A DNA stretch of 64,000 nucleotides from Stella humosa (GCF_006738645.1 NZ_AP019700.1:186001-250000); one strand, 5' to 3'; counted from the first letter of the stretch, positions 1 through 10,533 are shown. The notes: a model not told the origin generated them from the sequence alone. Numbers and translations: made by a program.

Positions 1-960
1 CAGCCGCCGCAGTTCACGGTCGCCGGCCTCGCCGATCGGGCGTGCCGGCAGGTAGCGGTCGGCCAGTTGCGTCGCCAACCGCTGCGGCAGCACCTCGGCC
101 AGGATCGTCCGCCCCTCGGCCCGCGGTCGCGTGCGCTTGCGGTCCAGCAGGAAGGCTGCCGCGTCGATGTCCGGCAGCAGGTCGATGGTGATCGCCTGGC
201 CCGGCCGCCAATAGGACGATATCTGCAGGATGGCCGGCCCCGACAGGCCGCGATGGGTGAAGAGCAGCGCCTCGCGGAAGCGCCCGGCGCCGCAGCGGGC
301 GACCACGGCCGGGATGGATACCCCGCTCAGTGCCTGCATCGCCGCCAGTTCCTCGTCGGCGAAGGTGAGCGGCACCAAGCCCGGCCGGGTCTCGCTGAGG
401 GCCAAGCCGAATCGCCGGGCGACGGTGTGGGCCAGGCCGGTCGCCCCCATCTTCGGGATCGACAGGCCGCCGGTCGCCAGCACGACCGAATCGGCCGTGA
501 AGCTGCCCCGGTCGGTCTCCACCCGGAAGCGGTCGTCCCGCTCCACGGCGCCGATCCGGTGGGCCAGGCGCAGCTCGACGCCGGCCGCGCCGCATTCCGC
601 CAGCAGCATGGCCACGATCGCCCGCGCCGACCCGTCGCAGAAGAGCTGGCCCAGCGTCTTCTCGTGGTGGGCGATGCCGTGGCGATCGACCATGGCGATG
701 AAGTCATGCTGGGTGTAGCGCGACAGCGCCGACTTGCAGAAATGCGGGTTGTCGGACAGGAAGCGGTCGGGCGCGCTGTCACGGTTGGTGAAGTTGCAGC
801 GCCCGCCGCCGGAAATCAGGATCTTCTTGCCCGGCGCCTCGGCATGGTCGAGCAGCAGCACCCGCCGGCCGCGGCGGCCGGCGCTGATGGCGCACATCAG
901 CCCGGCCGCGCCGGCCCCCAGGATCACCAGGTCGAAGGCCGGCGCTGCGTCCCCGCTCAT
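1..960 (-). CDS. NAD(P)/FAD-dependent oxidoreductase, HI0933/BaiN-like, C-terminus outside window
   Basis: The first 320 codons of a flavoprotein are present; the C-terminus lies beyond the left edge. The start is the ATG at 960. A dinucleotide-binding GAGAAGLMCA motif sits near residue 13, followed by the family hallmark GKKILISGGGRCNFTN and, in the middle, ATGGLSIPKMGATG. These motifs are typical of the HI0933/YhiN/BaiN flavoproteins (about 390-400 aa), whose physiological substrate is mostly unknown. It lies 29 bp downstream of the PEP-mutase-like gene on the same strand, so the two may be cotranscribed. The family call is firm; the reaction is not. Confidence 0.88.
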   Translation of the reverse strand, partial: MSGDAAPAFDLVILGAGAAGLMCAISAGRRGRRVLLLDHAEAPGKKILISGGGRCNFTNRDSAPDRFLSDNPHFCKSALSRYTQHDFIAMVDRHGIAHHEKTLGQLFCDGSARAIVAMLLAECGAAGVELRLAHRIGAVERDDRFRVETDRGSFTADSVVLATGGLSIPKMGATGLAHTVARRFGLALSETRPGLVPLTFADEELAAMQALSGVSIPAVVARCGAGRFREALLFTHRGLSGPAILQISSYWRPGQAITIDLLPDIDAAAFLLDRKRTRPRAEGRTILAEVLPQRLATQLADRYLPARPIGEAGDRELRRL

Positions 961-989
961 GCCGGGCCGCGGCGTTCGCGAAGGATGGT

Positions 990-1853
990 CTAGCCCGCGA
1001 CGATGTAGGGCTTGGCGTCGACGTCGTAGGCGGGATAGCCCAGCGTCGTGCGCAGCTCCGGCCCCGGCAGGGCGCCGGCCGCGGCCGATTCGCCCGCGTT
1101 CAGCGCGGCCAGGCCGGCCTTCATGCCGGCGATCGCCGGCGACAGCATGCCGGTCGGGAAGGTGCCGATCTTGAAGCCGAGCGCGGTCGCCTGGGCGATC
1201 GTCGGCGTCGCTCGCGGTGCCCCCGGCGACAGGACGGCAAAGGACGGGCGCCCCGCCGCGGCGGCCACGGCGCGGCGGATCTCGTCGTCGTTCTCGGGCG
1301 AATCGAGGAACAGGATGTCGGCCCCTTCCTCGACATACATCTCGATGCGGGCGACGGCCTCGTCGATGCCCTGGGTCGGGCGGCAGTCGGTGCGGGCAAG
1401 CACCAGGATGCCCGACTCCTTGGCCGCCTCGATCGCCGCGCGGATCTTCATCCGCGCCTCCTCGCGCGGCAGGCAGGGCTTGCCGGCCGATGTCAGCGCG
1501 CGCGGCGTGATCTTGTCCTCGATCAGCACGGCGGCGGCCCCTGCGCGGCCATAGGCGCGCACGGTGCGCTGCACGTTCATGGCATTGCCATAGCCATGGT
1601 CGCCGTCGGCCAGCACCAGCGTGCCGGGGGCGGCGCCATGCACCATGTTGAAGGAATCGAACATCTCGCCGAACGAGACGAGGTCGAGGTCCGGTCCGCC
1701 GAGCCGGCTGGCGGCCACGCAGGACCCCGACAGGAAGGCGGTCTGGAAGCCGGCGCCGGCGGCCAGCTTGGCGCTCAGCCCGTCCCACACGGCCGGCATG
1801 ACGACGAAGGCGGGCTCGGCCAGCAGGGCACGCAGACGATCGGGGGGTGTCAT
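990..1853 (-). CDS. isocitrate lyase/PEP mutase family protein (oxaloacetate decarboxylase-like)
   Basis: This 287-aa protein is a single-domain member of the PEP mutase/isocitrate lyase superfamily, TIM-barrel enzymes that make or break C-C or P-C bonds of 2-oxo acids using Mg2+. The N-terminal VMPAVWDGLSAKLA and the GSCVAASRLGGPD stretch match the oxaloacetate decarboxylase/carboxy-PEP mutase-like branch. Metal-binding acidic motifs (LADGDHGYGN, IEDKITPR) are present. The gating loop reads SAGKPCLPREE rather than the KKCGH/KRCGH of true isocitrate or methylisocitrate lyases, so those two activities are unlikely. The ATG at 1853 follows an AAGGA ribosome site; longer upstream reading would run into the carbonic anhydrase gene. 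Confidence 0.85.
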   Translation of the reverse strand: MTPPDRLRALLAEPAFVVMPAVWDGLSAKLAAGAGFQTAFLSGSCVAASRLGGPDLDLVSFGEMFDSFNMVHGAAPGTLVLADGDHGYGNAMNVQRTVRAYGRAGAAAVLIEDKITPRALTSAGKPCLPREEARMKIRAAIEAAKESGILVLARTDCRPTQGIDEAVARIEMYVEEGADILFLDSPENDDEIRRAVAAAAGRPSFAVLSPGAPRATPTIAQATALGFKIGTFPTGMLSPAIAGMKAGLAALNAGESAAAGALPGPELRTTLGYPAYDVDAKPYIVAG

Positions 1854-1948
1854 GTCGCCATCCTTGGGGGTTCCATATGCGCCGGCGACGATAGGCGCGG
1901 CCGGCCGGGCCGACAAGCCGGATGCCGGCCTATCGGGGGACGGTGCCG

Positions 1949-2599
1949 TCAGGTGGCGGGCAGCAGCACGCCGCGGCCGGCGGCATCGGCGGCGGGGGTG
2001 GTCCACAGGTCGCCGCTGTCCAGGTCGTACCACCAGCCCTGCAGCCGCAGCCGGCCTTCGGTGACGGCGTCGGCCACCCAAGGATAGCCGGCCAGGTTGG
2101 CCAGCGACTGCTGGATCGCCGCGCGCTCCACCAGGAAGGGCGCGGCCTTCAGCCGGGCTACCGGCACCGCGCGCCGGCCACCTTCGTCGGCGACATGGTG
2201 GCGGGCGGCGTCGAGCGCCATGCGCACCCAGTCGCCGATGAATTCGCCCAGCGGCGCCCCGCCGTCGGCCATGTCCAGCATGGCCTTGATGCCCCCGCAA
2301 TGGGCATGGCCGAAGACCACCACATGCTCCACCTTCAGGTGGACCACGGCATATTCGATGGCCGCACCCACGCTGTTCGGTCCGCCGCCCGGCCGGTATG
2401 GCGGCACCAGGTTGGCGACGTTGCGGACGACGAAGAGCTCGCCCGGCCCCGCACCCGATAGCAGCGTCGGGTCGACCCGCGAGTCCGAGCAGGCGATCAT
2501 CATGACGGCCGGCGCCTGGCCTTCGTCGACCAGCAGGCGCATGCGCGCGGGCTCGGCCTCGTAGAAGCGGGCCTTGAACTGGCGGATGCCGGCGATCAT
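1949..2599 (-). CDS. beta-class carbonic anhydrase
   Basis: A 216-aa carbonic anhydrase that interconverts CO2 and bicarbonate with an active-site zinc. The zinc ligands are visible as Cys in ACSDSRVDP and His/Cys in FGHAHCGG, and the Asp-Arg dyad lies in the first motif. RNVANLVPPY and NSVGAAIEYAVVHL are also family hallmarks, and the length is normal for the beta class. I chose the ATG at 2599 because the domain begins right after it; the open frame extends upstream only through non-ATG codons and a proline-rich stretch. The gene lies 95 bp upstream of the PEP-mutase-like gene, and a bicarbonate/oxaloacetate link is conceivable but unproven. Confidence 0.93.
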   Translation of the reverse strand: MIAGIRQFKARFYEAEPARMRLLVDEGQAPAVMMIACSDSRVDPTLLSGAGPGELFVVRNVANLVPPYRPGGGPNSVGAAIEYAVVHLKVEHVVVFGHAHCGGIKAMLDMADGGAPLGEFIGDWVRMALDAARHHVADEGGRRAVPVARLKAAPFLVERAAIQQSLANLAGYPWVADAVTEGRLRLQGWWYDLDSGDLWTTPAADAAGRGVLLPAT

Positions 2600-2855
2600 G
2601 GCCGCGATGGAGCAGGGCCGATCGGCCGGATGGTCGTGATGGTCGGTCAGGGGCGGTGCTCCCGGCGCGGGGCTGGATGGGGTCGCGAGACGATATCGGC
2701 GCGGGCGTGGCTGCTCAAGGTCGGTCGACTTGCGCAATAATAAGTGCAGCGACTATGAAACTAATATAAAGAGGATGATATTATACAAAGACCGGTAGCG
2801 ATCGCGGCCGGCCGGGCTCTTGGAGCCTCAACCCGTTTGGCAAACACGAAGTCTC

Positions 2856-3872
2856 ATGATGCCCATCGCCACCGGCACGCCGCTCGACATCCTGCGGACC
2901 TATCGCGCGGCGATGGTCACCACGGTGTCCGACAATGACCAGATGGTGCTGTCGCAGGACGCGCTCGATGCCGACACGCTGCCCGAGACCGACTGGGCCC
3001 GGCAGTATTTCTGGGTGACGGAAGAGGCCCTGCGCTGCATCGCCAAGGCGATGGTCCTGGGCGAGAAGACGACGTTCCGCCGCATCCTCGACCTGCCCTG
3101 CGGCCATGGCCGGGTGCTGCGCGGCCTGCGCGCGGCCTTTCCCGCGGCCGAGATCACCGCCTGCGATATCGACCGCGACGGCGTCGATTTCTGCGCCCGC
3201 ACCTTCGGCGCCAGACCCGTCTATGGCGATGCCGATCCGGACCGCATCGACCTCGGCGATGCCCGCTTCGACCTCATTTACTGCGGGTCGCTGCTGACCC
3301 ACCTCGACCAGGACCTGTTCCGGCGCTTCCTGCGGATGATGTCGCGGCATCTGGCGCGCGACGGGCTGCTGGTCTTCACCACCCACGGCCGCTGGTGCAT
3401 CACCTTTCACCGCACCGTGCTGCCCTTCACCGACCCTGTCGCCTGGCAGGCGATCGAGGCGGGCTATCGCGACTGCGGCTTCGGCTATCGCGACTATGCG
3501 GCGACGCCGGGCTACGGCGTGTCGCTCACCAGCATCGGCTGGGTGCAGCAGGCGATCGACGCCGACCCCTCGCTGACGACCATCGGCATCGCCGAGAAGG
3601 GGCTCGGCAACTACCAGGACGTCTTCGTCTGCCAGAAATGGCCGATCGACGACATCTACGGGCCTATGCATCCGAAGACCCGCCCCGCGATCTATCGCGG
3701 CCGGACCGAGGTCGACGGCCCGCCCGCCGTGGAGCGCGGTCCCCGCCGCTCCGGTGGCTTCGCCCCCGAACTGCATGCGGGCCCGGATGCGCCCGCGCCC
3801 GCCGCAATGCCCCCGGCCGCGCCCGACAGGCCGCTGCGGGGGTGGCTGCGGCGCCTCTTGGGTGGCGCGTAG
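2856..3872 (+). CDS. class I SAM-dependent methyltransferase
   Basis: A 338-aa methyltransferase of unknown substrate. Motif I is ILDLPCGHGRVL (residues 78-88), where PCGHG replaces the usual GxGxG. It is followed by an acidic strand (ACDIDRDG) and the post-motif FDLIYCGSLLTHLDQD, all typical of a Rossmann methyltransferase. The last 50 or so residues form a proline/alanine-rich linker ending in a basic amphipathic segment (GWLRRLLGG), perhaps a membrane or partner contact. The ATG at 2856 has GAAG 5 bp upstream; a second ATG follows directly at 2859. The 250-bp upstream region is strikingly AT-rich (2735-2790) and probably holds the promoter. Confidence 0.82.
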   Translation: MMPIATGTPLDILRTYRAAMVTTVSDNDQMVLSQDALDADTLPETDWARQYFWVTEEALRCIAKAMVLGEKTTFRRILDLPCGHGRVLRGLRAAFPAAEITACDIDRDGVDFCARTFGARPVYGDADPDRIDLGDARFDLIYCGSLLTHLDQDLFRRFLRMMSRHLARDGLLVFTTHGRWCITFHRTVLPFTDPVAWQAIEAGYRDCGFGYRDYAATPGYGVSLTSIGWVQQAIDADPSLTTIGIAEKGLGNYQDVFVCQKWPIDDIYGPMHPKTRPAIYRGRTEVDGPPAVERGPRRSGGFAPELHAGPDAPAPAAMPPAAPDRPLRGWLRRLLGGA

Positions 3873-3880
3873 CTGCAATT

Positions 3881-3901
3881 GCCAAGAAGGTTATCCTTGG
3901 C
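3881..3901 (+). terminator. possible stem-loop after the methyltransferase gene
   Basis: GCCAAG at 3881-3886 can pair with CTTGGC at 3896-3901 eight bases after the methyltransferase stop codon. No clear T-run follows, so this is only a weak terminator candidate. Confidence 0.25.
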
Positions 3902-4018
3902 GATGCGGGTTGTTGGACGTCGACCACCGAGTGCGGGGCGGGCCGGTAGCATTCGACAGCAACCGACTGGTAGGGCCCTCTCGGGTGGGCCGTCGGCGTA
4001 ACTTTCCAGGTGTGCCTG

Positions 4019-4357
4019 TCACTCCTCCGGCAGGAACGTCAGCAACTGAACGCGAAGCTGGGGGATCTCTTCGGTCGCCGTCTTCCATAGGATGCGGCGG
4101 TCGATGTCGAAATAGGCGTGGACCAAACGGTTGCGCATTGCCACGACGGCCGGCCATGGCACGCCCGGACAAGCGGCCCGCGATTCCGCGGACACCCGCG
4201 ATGCCGCCTCGCCGATGATCTCGATCGCCCGCACCAGAGCGAACAATAGCATCTGGTCCCGGTCGAGCTCCGTCGCCTGCCGGCCATCGACGAAGCGCAG
4301 GGCGGCATCGGCCGCCTCGACCATGTGGCGAATCCGGATCGCGTCGTCAGGCTGCAT
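4019..4357 (-). CDS. hepT: HepT-like HEPN toxin (DUF86)
   Basis: A 112-aa HEPN-domain protein. The diagnostic RX4HXY motif is complete: R75, H80 and Y82 in RNRLVHAY. In characterised MntA/HepT pairs HepT is the toxin, and its motif tyrosine is AMPylated by the partner to silence it. The start chosen is the ATG at 4357, which overlaps the 3' end of the nucleotidyltransferase gene by 11 bp; an ATG at 4378 would overlap by 32 bp. Such overlap is normal for this two-gene module. G+C and codon use are slightly less extreme than in neighbouring genes, and the pair sits directly beyond a tRNA gene, both in line with acquisition by transfer. Confidence 0.9.
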   Translation of the reverse strand: MQPDDAIRIRHMVEAADAALRFVDGRQATELDRDQMLLFALVRAIEIIGEAASRVSAESRAACPGVPWPAVVAMRNRLVHAYFDIDRRILWKTATEEIPQLRVQLLTFLPEE

Positions 4358-4649
4358 ACTGGACCTGTGCCGCTGCAATGACCTCGCTACGGAAATGGCG
4401 GCTCAGGTCATCGGCCGTGCGCAGGTCGACCGTGCGACCTTCAACCAACGACGAAAGCTCTTCGGCGATTGCAGCCAGCGCCAGCAGGCCGGGTTCCCGC
4501 CCCGACTCGAACTCGACGAGGAGGTCGACGTCACTGTCGGGCCGCTGCGTGCCCTTCGCCGTCGACCCGAACAGCGACAGCCGGCGGATGTGCCGGCGGC
4601 GGCAGAGCGCGGCTAGCGCCTCCCGATCACTAAAGAGGTCGGTCACCAT
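4347..4649 (-). CDS. mntA: MntA-like nucleotidyltransferase antitoxin
   Basis: A 100-aa minimal nucleotidyltransferase. The GSX10DXD motif is intact (G28-S29, then D40 and D42), and a downstream acidic strand near DLRT could supply the third Asp. In the studied systems this protein transfers AMP to the HEPN toxin and so neutralises it. The gene precedes and overlaps hepT, and begins 23 bp after the 3' end of tRNA-Ser on the same strand, so it could be reached by transcription through the tRNA as well as by its own promoter. Confidence 0.9.
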   Translation of the reverse strand: MVTDLFSDREALAALCRRRHIRRLSLFGSTAKGTQRPDSDVDLLVEFESGREPGLLALAAIAEELSSLVEGRTVDLRTADDLSRHFRSEVIAAAQVQYAA

Positions 4650-4672
4650 TGCTTCATGTTAAGCGAAATCTA

Positions 4673-4762
4673 TGGCGGAGGGAGCGGGATTCGAACCCGC
4701 GATACGGTCTCCCGTATACACACTTTCCAGGCGTGCGCCTTCAACCGCTCGGCCACCCCTCC
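4673..4762 (-). tRNA. tRNA-Ser (GGA anticodon)
   Basis: A 90-nt class II tRNA with a long variable arm. The acceptor strands GGAGGGG (4756-4762) and TCCCTCC pair with one terminal G-U. The T-arm reads GCGGG-TTCGAAT-CCCGC. The anticodon GGA is complementary to 4726-4728, in the loop CTGGAAA. The 3' CCA is encoded (4673-4675). It reads UCC and UCU serine codons. Confidence 0.95.
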
Positions 4763-4827
4763 GGAGGGGCGGTTTCTACCCTGTGCGGGGGCCGGGTGCA
4801 ACGATTCCGCCATGGTCGAGCGGGCAC

Positions 4828-4860
4828 AAAAAAAGCGGCGACCCCGTGGGGGGCCGCCGC
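4828..4860 (-). terminator. rho-independent terminator of the small secreted-protein gene
   Basis: On the minus strand, a GCGGCGGCCCC/GGGGTCGCCGC stem closed by a short CCAC-type loop is followed by a run of seven T (4828-4834 on the plus strand shows the A-run). It ends transcription from the gene at 4907-5224. Confidence 0.8.
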
Positions 4861-4906
4861 CTCTTCTCGTCGGATCGCCGGGCGACAGGGCCCAGGCGAT
4901 CCTCGA

Positions 4907-5224
4907 TCACTTCACTTCGCAGACGCCCTGGCCGCGCGCGGTGACGGTCGCGGCGTTGTTGGTCACGTCGACCACGCACTGGCGCATGCCGGCCGGGGCC
5001 ATGATCCAGATGCGGCAGGTGCGCGCCTCGGAGCAGGCCGCGCCCGAGATGTCCATGTAGGACTGGGCGCCCAGCGTGTACTGCTTCTGGAAAGCCTGAT
5101 TGGACGGATAGAAGATCTGGACGGTGCCGGGAGCACCCGTGGCGTTCACAACGACGACCGCGTTGGCGGCCATCGGCAGGGCGACGGCCGCGGCGAGGGC
5201 GGCGGCGAAAATCGGAGCCTTCAT
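4907..5224 (-). CDS. small secreted cysteine-containing protein, function unknown
   Basis: A 105-aa protein with a clear Sec signal peptide (MKAPIFAAALAAAVALP, cleavage probably after AANA near residue 21). The mature part is about 84 residues with four cysteines in a spaced pattern (AACSEARTC, RQCVVD, GVCEV), suggesting two disulfides in the periplasm. An AGGAGG ribosome site lies 10 bp before the ATG and a good terminator follows, so it is a well-formed single-gene unit. I do not recognise the family. It is divergent from the small membrane-protein gene at 5423. Confidence 0.8.
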   Translation of the reverse strand: MKAPIFAAALAAAVALPMAANAVVVVNATGAPGTVQIFYPSNQAFQKQYTLGAQSYMDISGAACSEARTCRIWIMAPAGMRQCVVDVTNNAATVTARGQGVCEVK

Positions 5225-5422
5225 GGTCTCTCAAACCTCCTAATTGGTCCCTGCTTCGCCTTGCCCGGGCACGCGGCACGCCGGAAAAGCGCGCCGGTCG
5301 TGCGCCGCCACCCTTCCCCAGGACGAAGCGCCAATTGTTTCTTTAGTCCAAAACGCACCAGCGGTAAAGTTCGCTCGTCGCCTCCGCGGCTGGGGCCGAC
5401 TTCCATTTCATGGGGTTGGGCG

Positions 5423-5743
5423 GTGATCCTGGGACGTATTCTCGGCTGGTTGCTGGTCGCCGCTGCCATTGTCGTGCTCGGGCGCGACCTGATGGACTTC
5501 TGGTATCGCGGTGCCTGGAACTTCATCGCCGCCGGCGATCTGTGGACCCAACTGCACCAGGAAAGCCTGCTAATGCTGCAACCGACGGCGCAGCGACCCA
5601 TCCTGCCGTTTTATCCCGAGGCCTGGACGGCGGCCGTGGCGCCGGCGCTTCGCCAGCCGGCCGCCGCCTTGCTGGGTGCCGTCGGCCTGCTCCTCGTCCT
5701 GCTCTTTCGCCGCCGCCGCCCCCGGCGCGGCGCCTTCCGCTGA
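5423..5743 (+). CDS. small two-helix membrane protein, function unknown
   Basis: A 106-aa protein with an N-terminal membrane helix (residues about 2-20, ILGRILGWLLVAAAIVVLG) and a C-terminal one (AAALLGAVGLLLVLLF), ending in an Arg-rich tail that favours the cytoplasm. Between them lie about 55 residues, including FWYRGAWNF and LPFYPEAW. The GTG at 5423 begins just before the first helix; no ATG is available in frame near it, and the ribosome site is weak. I do not recognise a named family. It converges on lepA. Confidence 0.6.
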   Translation: MILGRILGWLLVAAAIVVLGRDLMDFWYRGAWNFIAAGDLWTQLHQESLLMLQPTAQRPILPFYPEAWTAAVAPALRQPAAALLGAVGLLLVLLFRRRRPRRGAFR

Positions 5744-5783
5744 AGCGGCAGCCGCAATACGGCCGCTGCCGTGGCGTTTCAGC
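5739..5783. terminator. stem-loop between the convergent membrane-protein and lepA genes
   Basis: GCTGAAGCGGCAGCCG at 5739-5754 is mirrored by CGGCCGCTGCCG and TTTCAGC (to 5783), an imperfect inverted repeat with an ATA-containing loop. It overlaps the stop codon of the upstream gene. T-runs are short, so bidirectional termination is only suggested. Confidence 0.35.
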
Positions 5784-5808
5784 CACAGTGGCGTAATGGC
5801 AACAGCCG

Positions 5809-7611
<1,803 letters not shown>

Positions 7612-7666
7612 TTGGCCGGAACATAGGGGGGGCATTCCGGCCGCGCAACAGCCGCGGGTGCCGCGG

Positions 7667-7708
7667 CGCGCGGCCAGATGCCTGCGACGCGCGGCTAGAC
7701 GCCTGCGG
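7667..7708 (-). repeat. two-unit tandem repeat across the glycosyltransferase stop codon
   Basis: Two 21-bp units, 7667-7687 and 7688-7708, differ at only a few positions. On the minus strand the upstream unit contains the last codons and the TAG stop of the glycosyltransferase gene; the downstream unit has TGG in the same place. One of seven gene ends in this window with this arrangement. Confidence 0.8.
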
Positions 7709-8651
7709 CGGGAGGATCGACCGGGATGGGCGGCTCCGCCGGGCGCGGCGGGAAGGTCAGCCACAGGCGCCGGCTCGTGCCGTCGCAGCCGGGGATCGTC
7801 AGCGCGTCCAGCTTGGTCCAGTCGCAGACATGGACGATGCCGAGCCGATCGTGCGGCGGCAGCGGGTCGCACAGCAGGCCTGCATCCGGGTCCCAGGCCG
7901 GCACGGCCATGTGGCACAGCCAGTTGCAGCGCGTCGGCAGCGGCGTGAAGGCCAGCCCGTCGACATGGACGACGCCATTCAGCGCGAACTGCTCCAGCAG
8001 GAAGATGGCCGGCGAGCCGACCTTCTGGCGGCGATACCAGTTCTGCAGGATCCGGCTCCAGCGCGCCCAGTGGGGGGCGTCGGCCCGCAGGGCCAGCACA
8101 CCGGTATTGATCGTGGGCCGGCACATCATGCGCTGGGCGATGGCCGCGCCGACGAGGCCTTCGTACCAGCCATGCAGCCGGTCCCAGTAGGGCCGGCCCT
8201 GCCGCAGCTCGGCATAGGACCGGTCGAACTCCATCACGGCGGCCAGGGTGCCGCCCTCGGCGGTGCGGAACAGCAGCTCCACGGCGTCGGGCGTCTGCAC
8301 CCAGGTGTCGGCATCGAGCCACAGGATCGTGTCGAAGCCGGGGAACAGCGTCGGCAGCAGCGGGCGCGACGTCATCACCTTGATGCCGGGGCGGGCCGCC
8401 TCGATCTCGCGGGCGAGCGGGAAATCGAAGCCCCAGATGGCGTCGACGACGATGGCGCCCGCGGCTGCCAGCCATTGCCGCTGGGCCGGCAGCAGCCCCG
8501 CATCCAGCACGCCGAAGGCCGTGCCGGCGGTCAGCCCGTGGGCCTGCAGCGACCGCAGCAGGCCGCGCAGGAGGGGGAAGTAGCGCGCATCCGCGCCCGA
8601 GACGATGATCCGGCGCGGGCCGGCCGGGGCCGGCGCGGCGCTCGTCGTCAC
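7695..8651 (-). CDS. GT-A fold glycosyltransferase (GT8-like)
   Basis: A 318-aa protein with the features of a GT-A nucleotide-sugar transferase: an N-terminal strand [11 protein letters not shown], a bulky middle, and a DXD metal/nucleotide motif at D113-A-D115 in ILWLDADTW. Later residues [12 protein letters not shown] and the HVCDWTKLD region resemble GT8-type enzymes. No signal peptide or membrane helix, so it should be cytoplasmic. The acceptor is unknown. The start is a GTG at 8651, 16 bp after the htpG stop codon, suggesting cotranscription. The 3' end carries a tandem repeat that includes the stop codon. Confidence 0.72.
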   Translation of the reverse strand: MTTSAAPAPAGPRRIIVSGADARYFPLLRGLLRSLQAHGLTAGTAFGVLDAGLLPAQRQWLAAAGAIVVDAIWGFDFPLAREIEAARPGIKVMTSRPLLPTLFPGFDTILWLDADTWVQTPDAVELLFRTAEGGTLAAVMEFDRSYAELRQGRPYWDRLHGWYEGLVGAAIAQRMMCRPTINTGVLALRADAPHWARWSRILQNWYRRQKVGSPAIFLLEQFALNGVVHVDGLAFTPLPTRCNWLCHMAVPAWDPDAGLLCDPLPPHDRLGIVHVCDWTKLDALTIPGCDGTSRRLWLTFPPRPAEPPIPVDPPAAGV

Positions 8652-8667
8652 CGGCGCGGCCGCCGGC

Positions 8668-10533
8668 TCAGGCGGCGAGGTTGCGGGCGAGCGCGCCGGC
8701 CAGCCGGCGCGAGAAGGCGTTGGGATCGGCCGGCGGCTCGCCCTCCAGGATGCGGGCCTGGTCGAGCAGCAGGTGGGCGACCTCGCCCAGCTCCTCCGAC
8801 GTGCCGGGTTCGGCCGCCCGCAGGGCCAGGCCCTGGATCAGCGGATGGGTCGGGTTAATCTCGAGGATGCGGGGCGACGCCTGGTCGAGCTGGCGGGCCG
8901 CGCGCAGCATGCGTTCCAGGTGCATGTCCATGTCGCCGTCGTCGGCGACGAGGCAGACGGGGCTGTCGGTCAGGCGCTCGGACGCGCGCACGTCCTTGAC
9001 CGCGTCGCCCAGCGCCACCTTGAACAGGCTCAGCAGGCCGTCGATCGGCCGGTCTCCCTTGGGCTCGGGCTTTTCCGCCCCCTCGGGCGCCTCGATCTTC
9101 GCCAGGTCGGCGCCGCCCCGGGTGACGGAGCGGAAGGGCTTGCCGTCATGGCGGCCGACCGCGCCCGTCCAAAACTCGTCGATTGGGTCGGTCAGCAGCA
9201 GCACCTCCACGCCCTTGGCGCGGAAGCCCTCGATCTGTGGGCTGCGGGCAAGCTGGCCGGCATCGTCGCCATGGATGGTGTAGATCGCCTCCTGCCCCGG
9301 CCGCATGCGGCCCGCATATTCGGCCAGCGACACCAGCCCATCGCCCGCCGTCGAGCGGAAGCGCGCCAGCCCCAGCAGGGCGTCGCGATGCTCGGCATCC
9401 TCGTATAGGCCCTCCTTCACGACGGCGCCGAAATTGCCCCAGAAGGTGGCGTATTCCTCGGGCGCGTCGGTCGCCTTGCGTGCCAGCTCGCCCAGGATGC
9501 GCTTCACCAGCCCCTGCCGGATGCGGCGCAGCACCGGGTTGGTCTGCAGCATCTCGCGGCTGATGTTGAGCGGCAGGTCCTCGCTGTCGACCATGCCGCG
9601 CACGAAGCGCAGCCAGGACGGCAGCAGCTCGGCGCACGAATCGGTGACGAACACGCGCCGGACATAGAGCTTCACCTGCACTTGGCGCTCAGGGTGGAAC
9701 AGGTCGAACGGCCGGGTCGAGGGCACGAACAGCAGGCTGGAATATTCCAGCATGCCCTCGGCCCGGCCGTGGATGGTCAGCCAGGGGTCGTCGAAGGCCC
9801 GCCCGACATGGTGGTAGAATTCCTTGTACTGCTCGGCCGTCACCTCGGCCTTGGGCCGGGTCCATAGCGCCGACGCGGCGTTGATCTGCTCTTCCTTGCC
9901 GCCGTCGACCAGGCGGATCGGCAGGGCGATATGGTCGGAATGGGTGCGCACGATCTCGCGGATGCGGGCCGGCTCCAGATACTCGGCCGCGTCTTCCTTG
10001 ATATGCAGGGTGATGACCGTGCCGCGCTCCGGCGCGTCCGCGCTCTCGGCGATGGTGAAGCGGCCCTTGCCGTCCGACGACCAGGACCAGCCGCCGGCCT
10101 CGCCCGCCTTGCGCGAGCGCACCTCTACCCGGTCGGCCACCATGAAGGCGGAATAGAAGCCGACGCCGAACTGGCCGATCAGGCTGGTGCCGCCACCTTC
10201 CGCCTGCTTTTCCATCTGCGACAGGAAGGCGGCCGTGCCCGAGCGCGCGATGGTGCCGAGATTCTCCACCAGCTCGTCGCGATTCATGCCGATGCCGGTA
10301 TCGGCGATGGTCAGCGTGCGCGCGGCCTTGTCCGGCGTGATCGTCACGGCATAGGGCGTGTCGCCGGCCAGCGTCGGGTCGGTCAGCGCCAGGTAGCGCA
10401 ACTTGTCGCAGGCATCCGACGCGTTCGACACCAGCTCGCGCAGGAAGACGTCGCGGTTGGAATAGAGGGAGTGGGCGACGATCTCGAGCAGGCGGCTGGT
10501 TTCCGCCTGAAAAGAAAGCTGTTCCTCGCTCAT
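8668..10533 (-). CDS. htpG: molecular chaperone HtpG (Hsp90)
   Basis: A 621-aa Hsp90 of standard bacterial length. The GHKL ATPase domain is complete: ELVSNASDACDKLR, the DTGIGM loop, GTIARSGT and GQFGVGFYS. The middle domain has the SEDLPLNISREMLQ region with its catalytic-loop arginine, and the C-terminal dimerisation domain follows (NPTHPLI). The start at 10533 gives MSEEQLSFQAET. It is divergent from the helicase gene (142 bp between starts). I could not see a convincing sigma-32 promoter in that gap. It heads the run htpG-glycosyltransferase-lepA. Confidence 0.98.
   Translation of the reverse strand: MSEEQLSFQAETSRLLEIVAHSLYSNRDVFLRELVSNASDACDKLRYLALTDPTLAGDTPYAVTITPDKAARTLTIADTGIGMNRDELVENLGTIARSGTAAFLSQMEKQAEGGGTSLIGQFGVGFYSAFMVADRVEVRSRKAGEAGGWSWSSDGKGRFTIAESADAPERGTVITLHIKEDAAEYLEPARIREIVRTHSDHIALPIRLVDGGKEEQINAASALWTRPKAEVTAEQYKEFYHHVGRAFDDPWLTIHGRAEGMLEYSSLLFVPSTRPFDLFHPERQVQVKLYVRRVFVTDSCAELLPSWLRFVRGMVDSEDLPLNISREMLQTNPVLRRIRQGLVKRILGELARKATDAPEEYATFWGNFGAVVKEGLYEDAEHRDALLGLARFRSTAGDGLVSLAEYAGRMRPGQEAIYTIHGDDAGQLARSPQIEGFRAKGVEVLLLTDPIDEFWTGAVGRHDGKPFRSVTRGGADLAKIEAPEGAEKPEPKGDRPIDGLLSLFKVALGDAVKDVRASERLTDSPVCLVADDGDMDMHLERMLRAARQLDQASPRILEINPTHPLIQGLALRAAEPGTSEELGEVAHLLLDQARILEGEPPADPNAFSRRLAGALARNLAA

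Noticed and set aside
4019-4762. An integrated prophage or island at tRNA-Ser
   Set aside because: No integrase and no second copy of the tRNA 3' end was found in the flanks; only the toxin-antitoxin pair is present.
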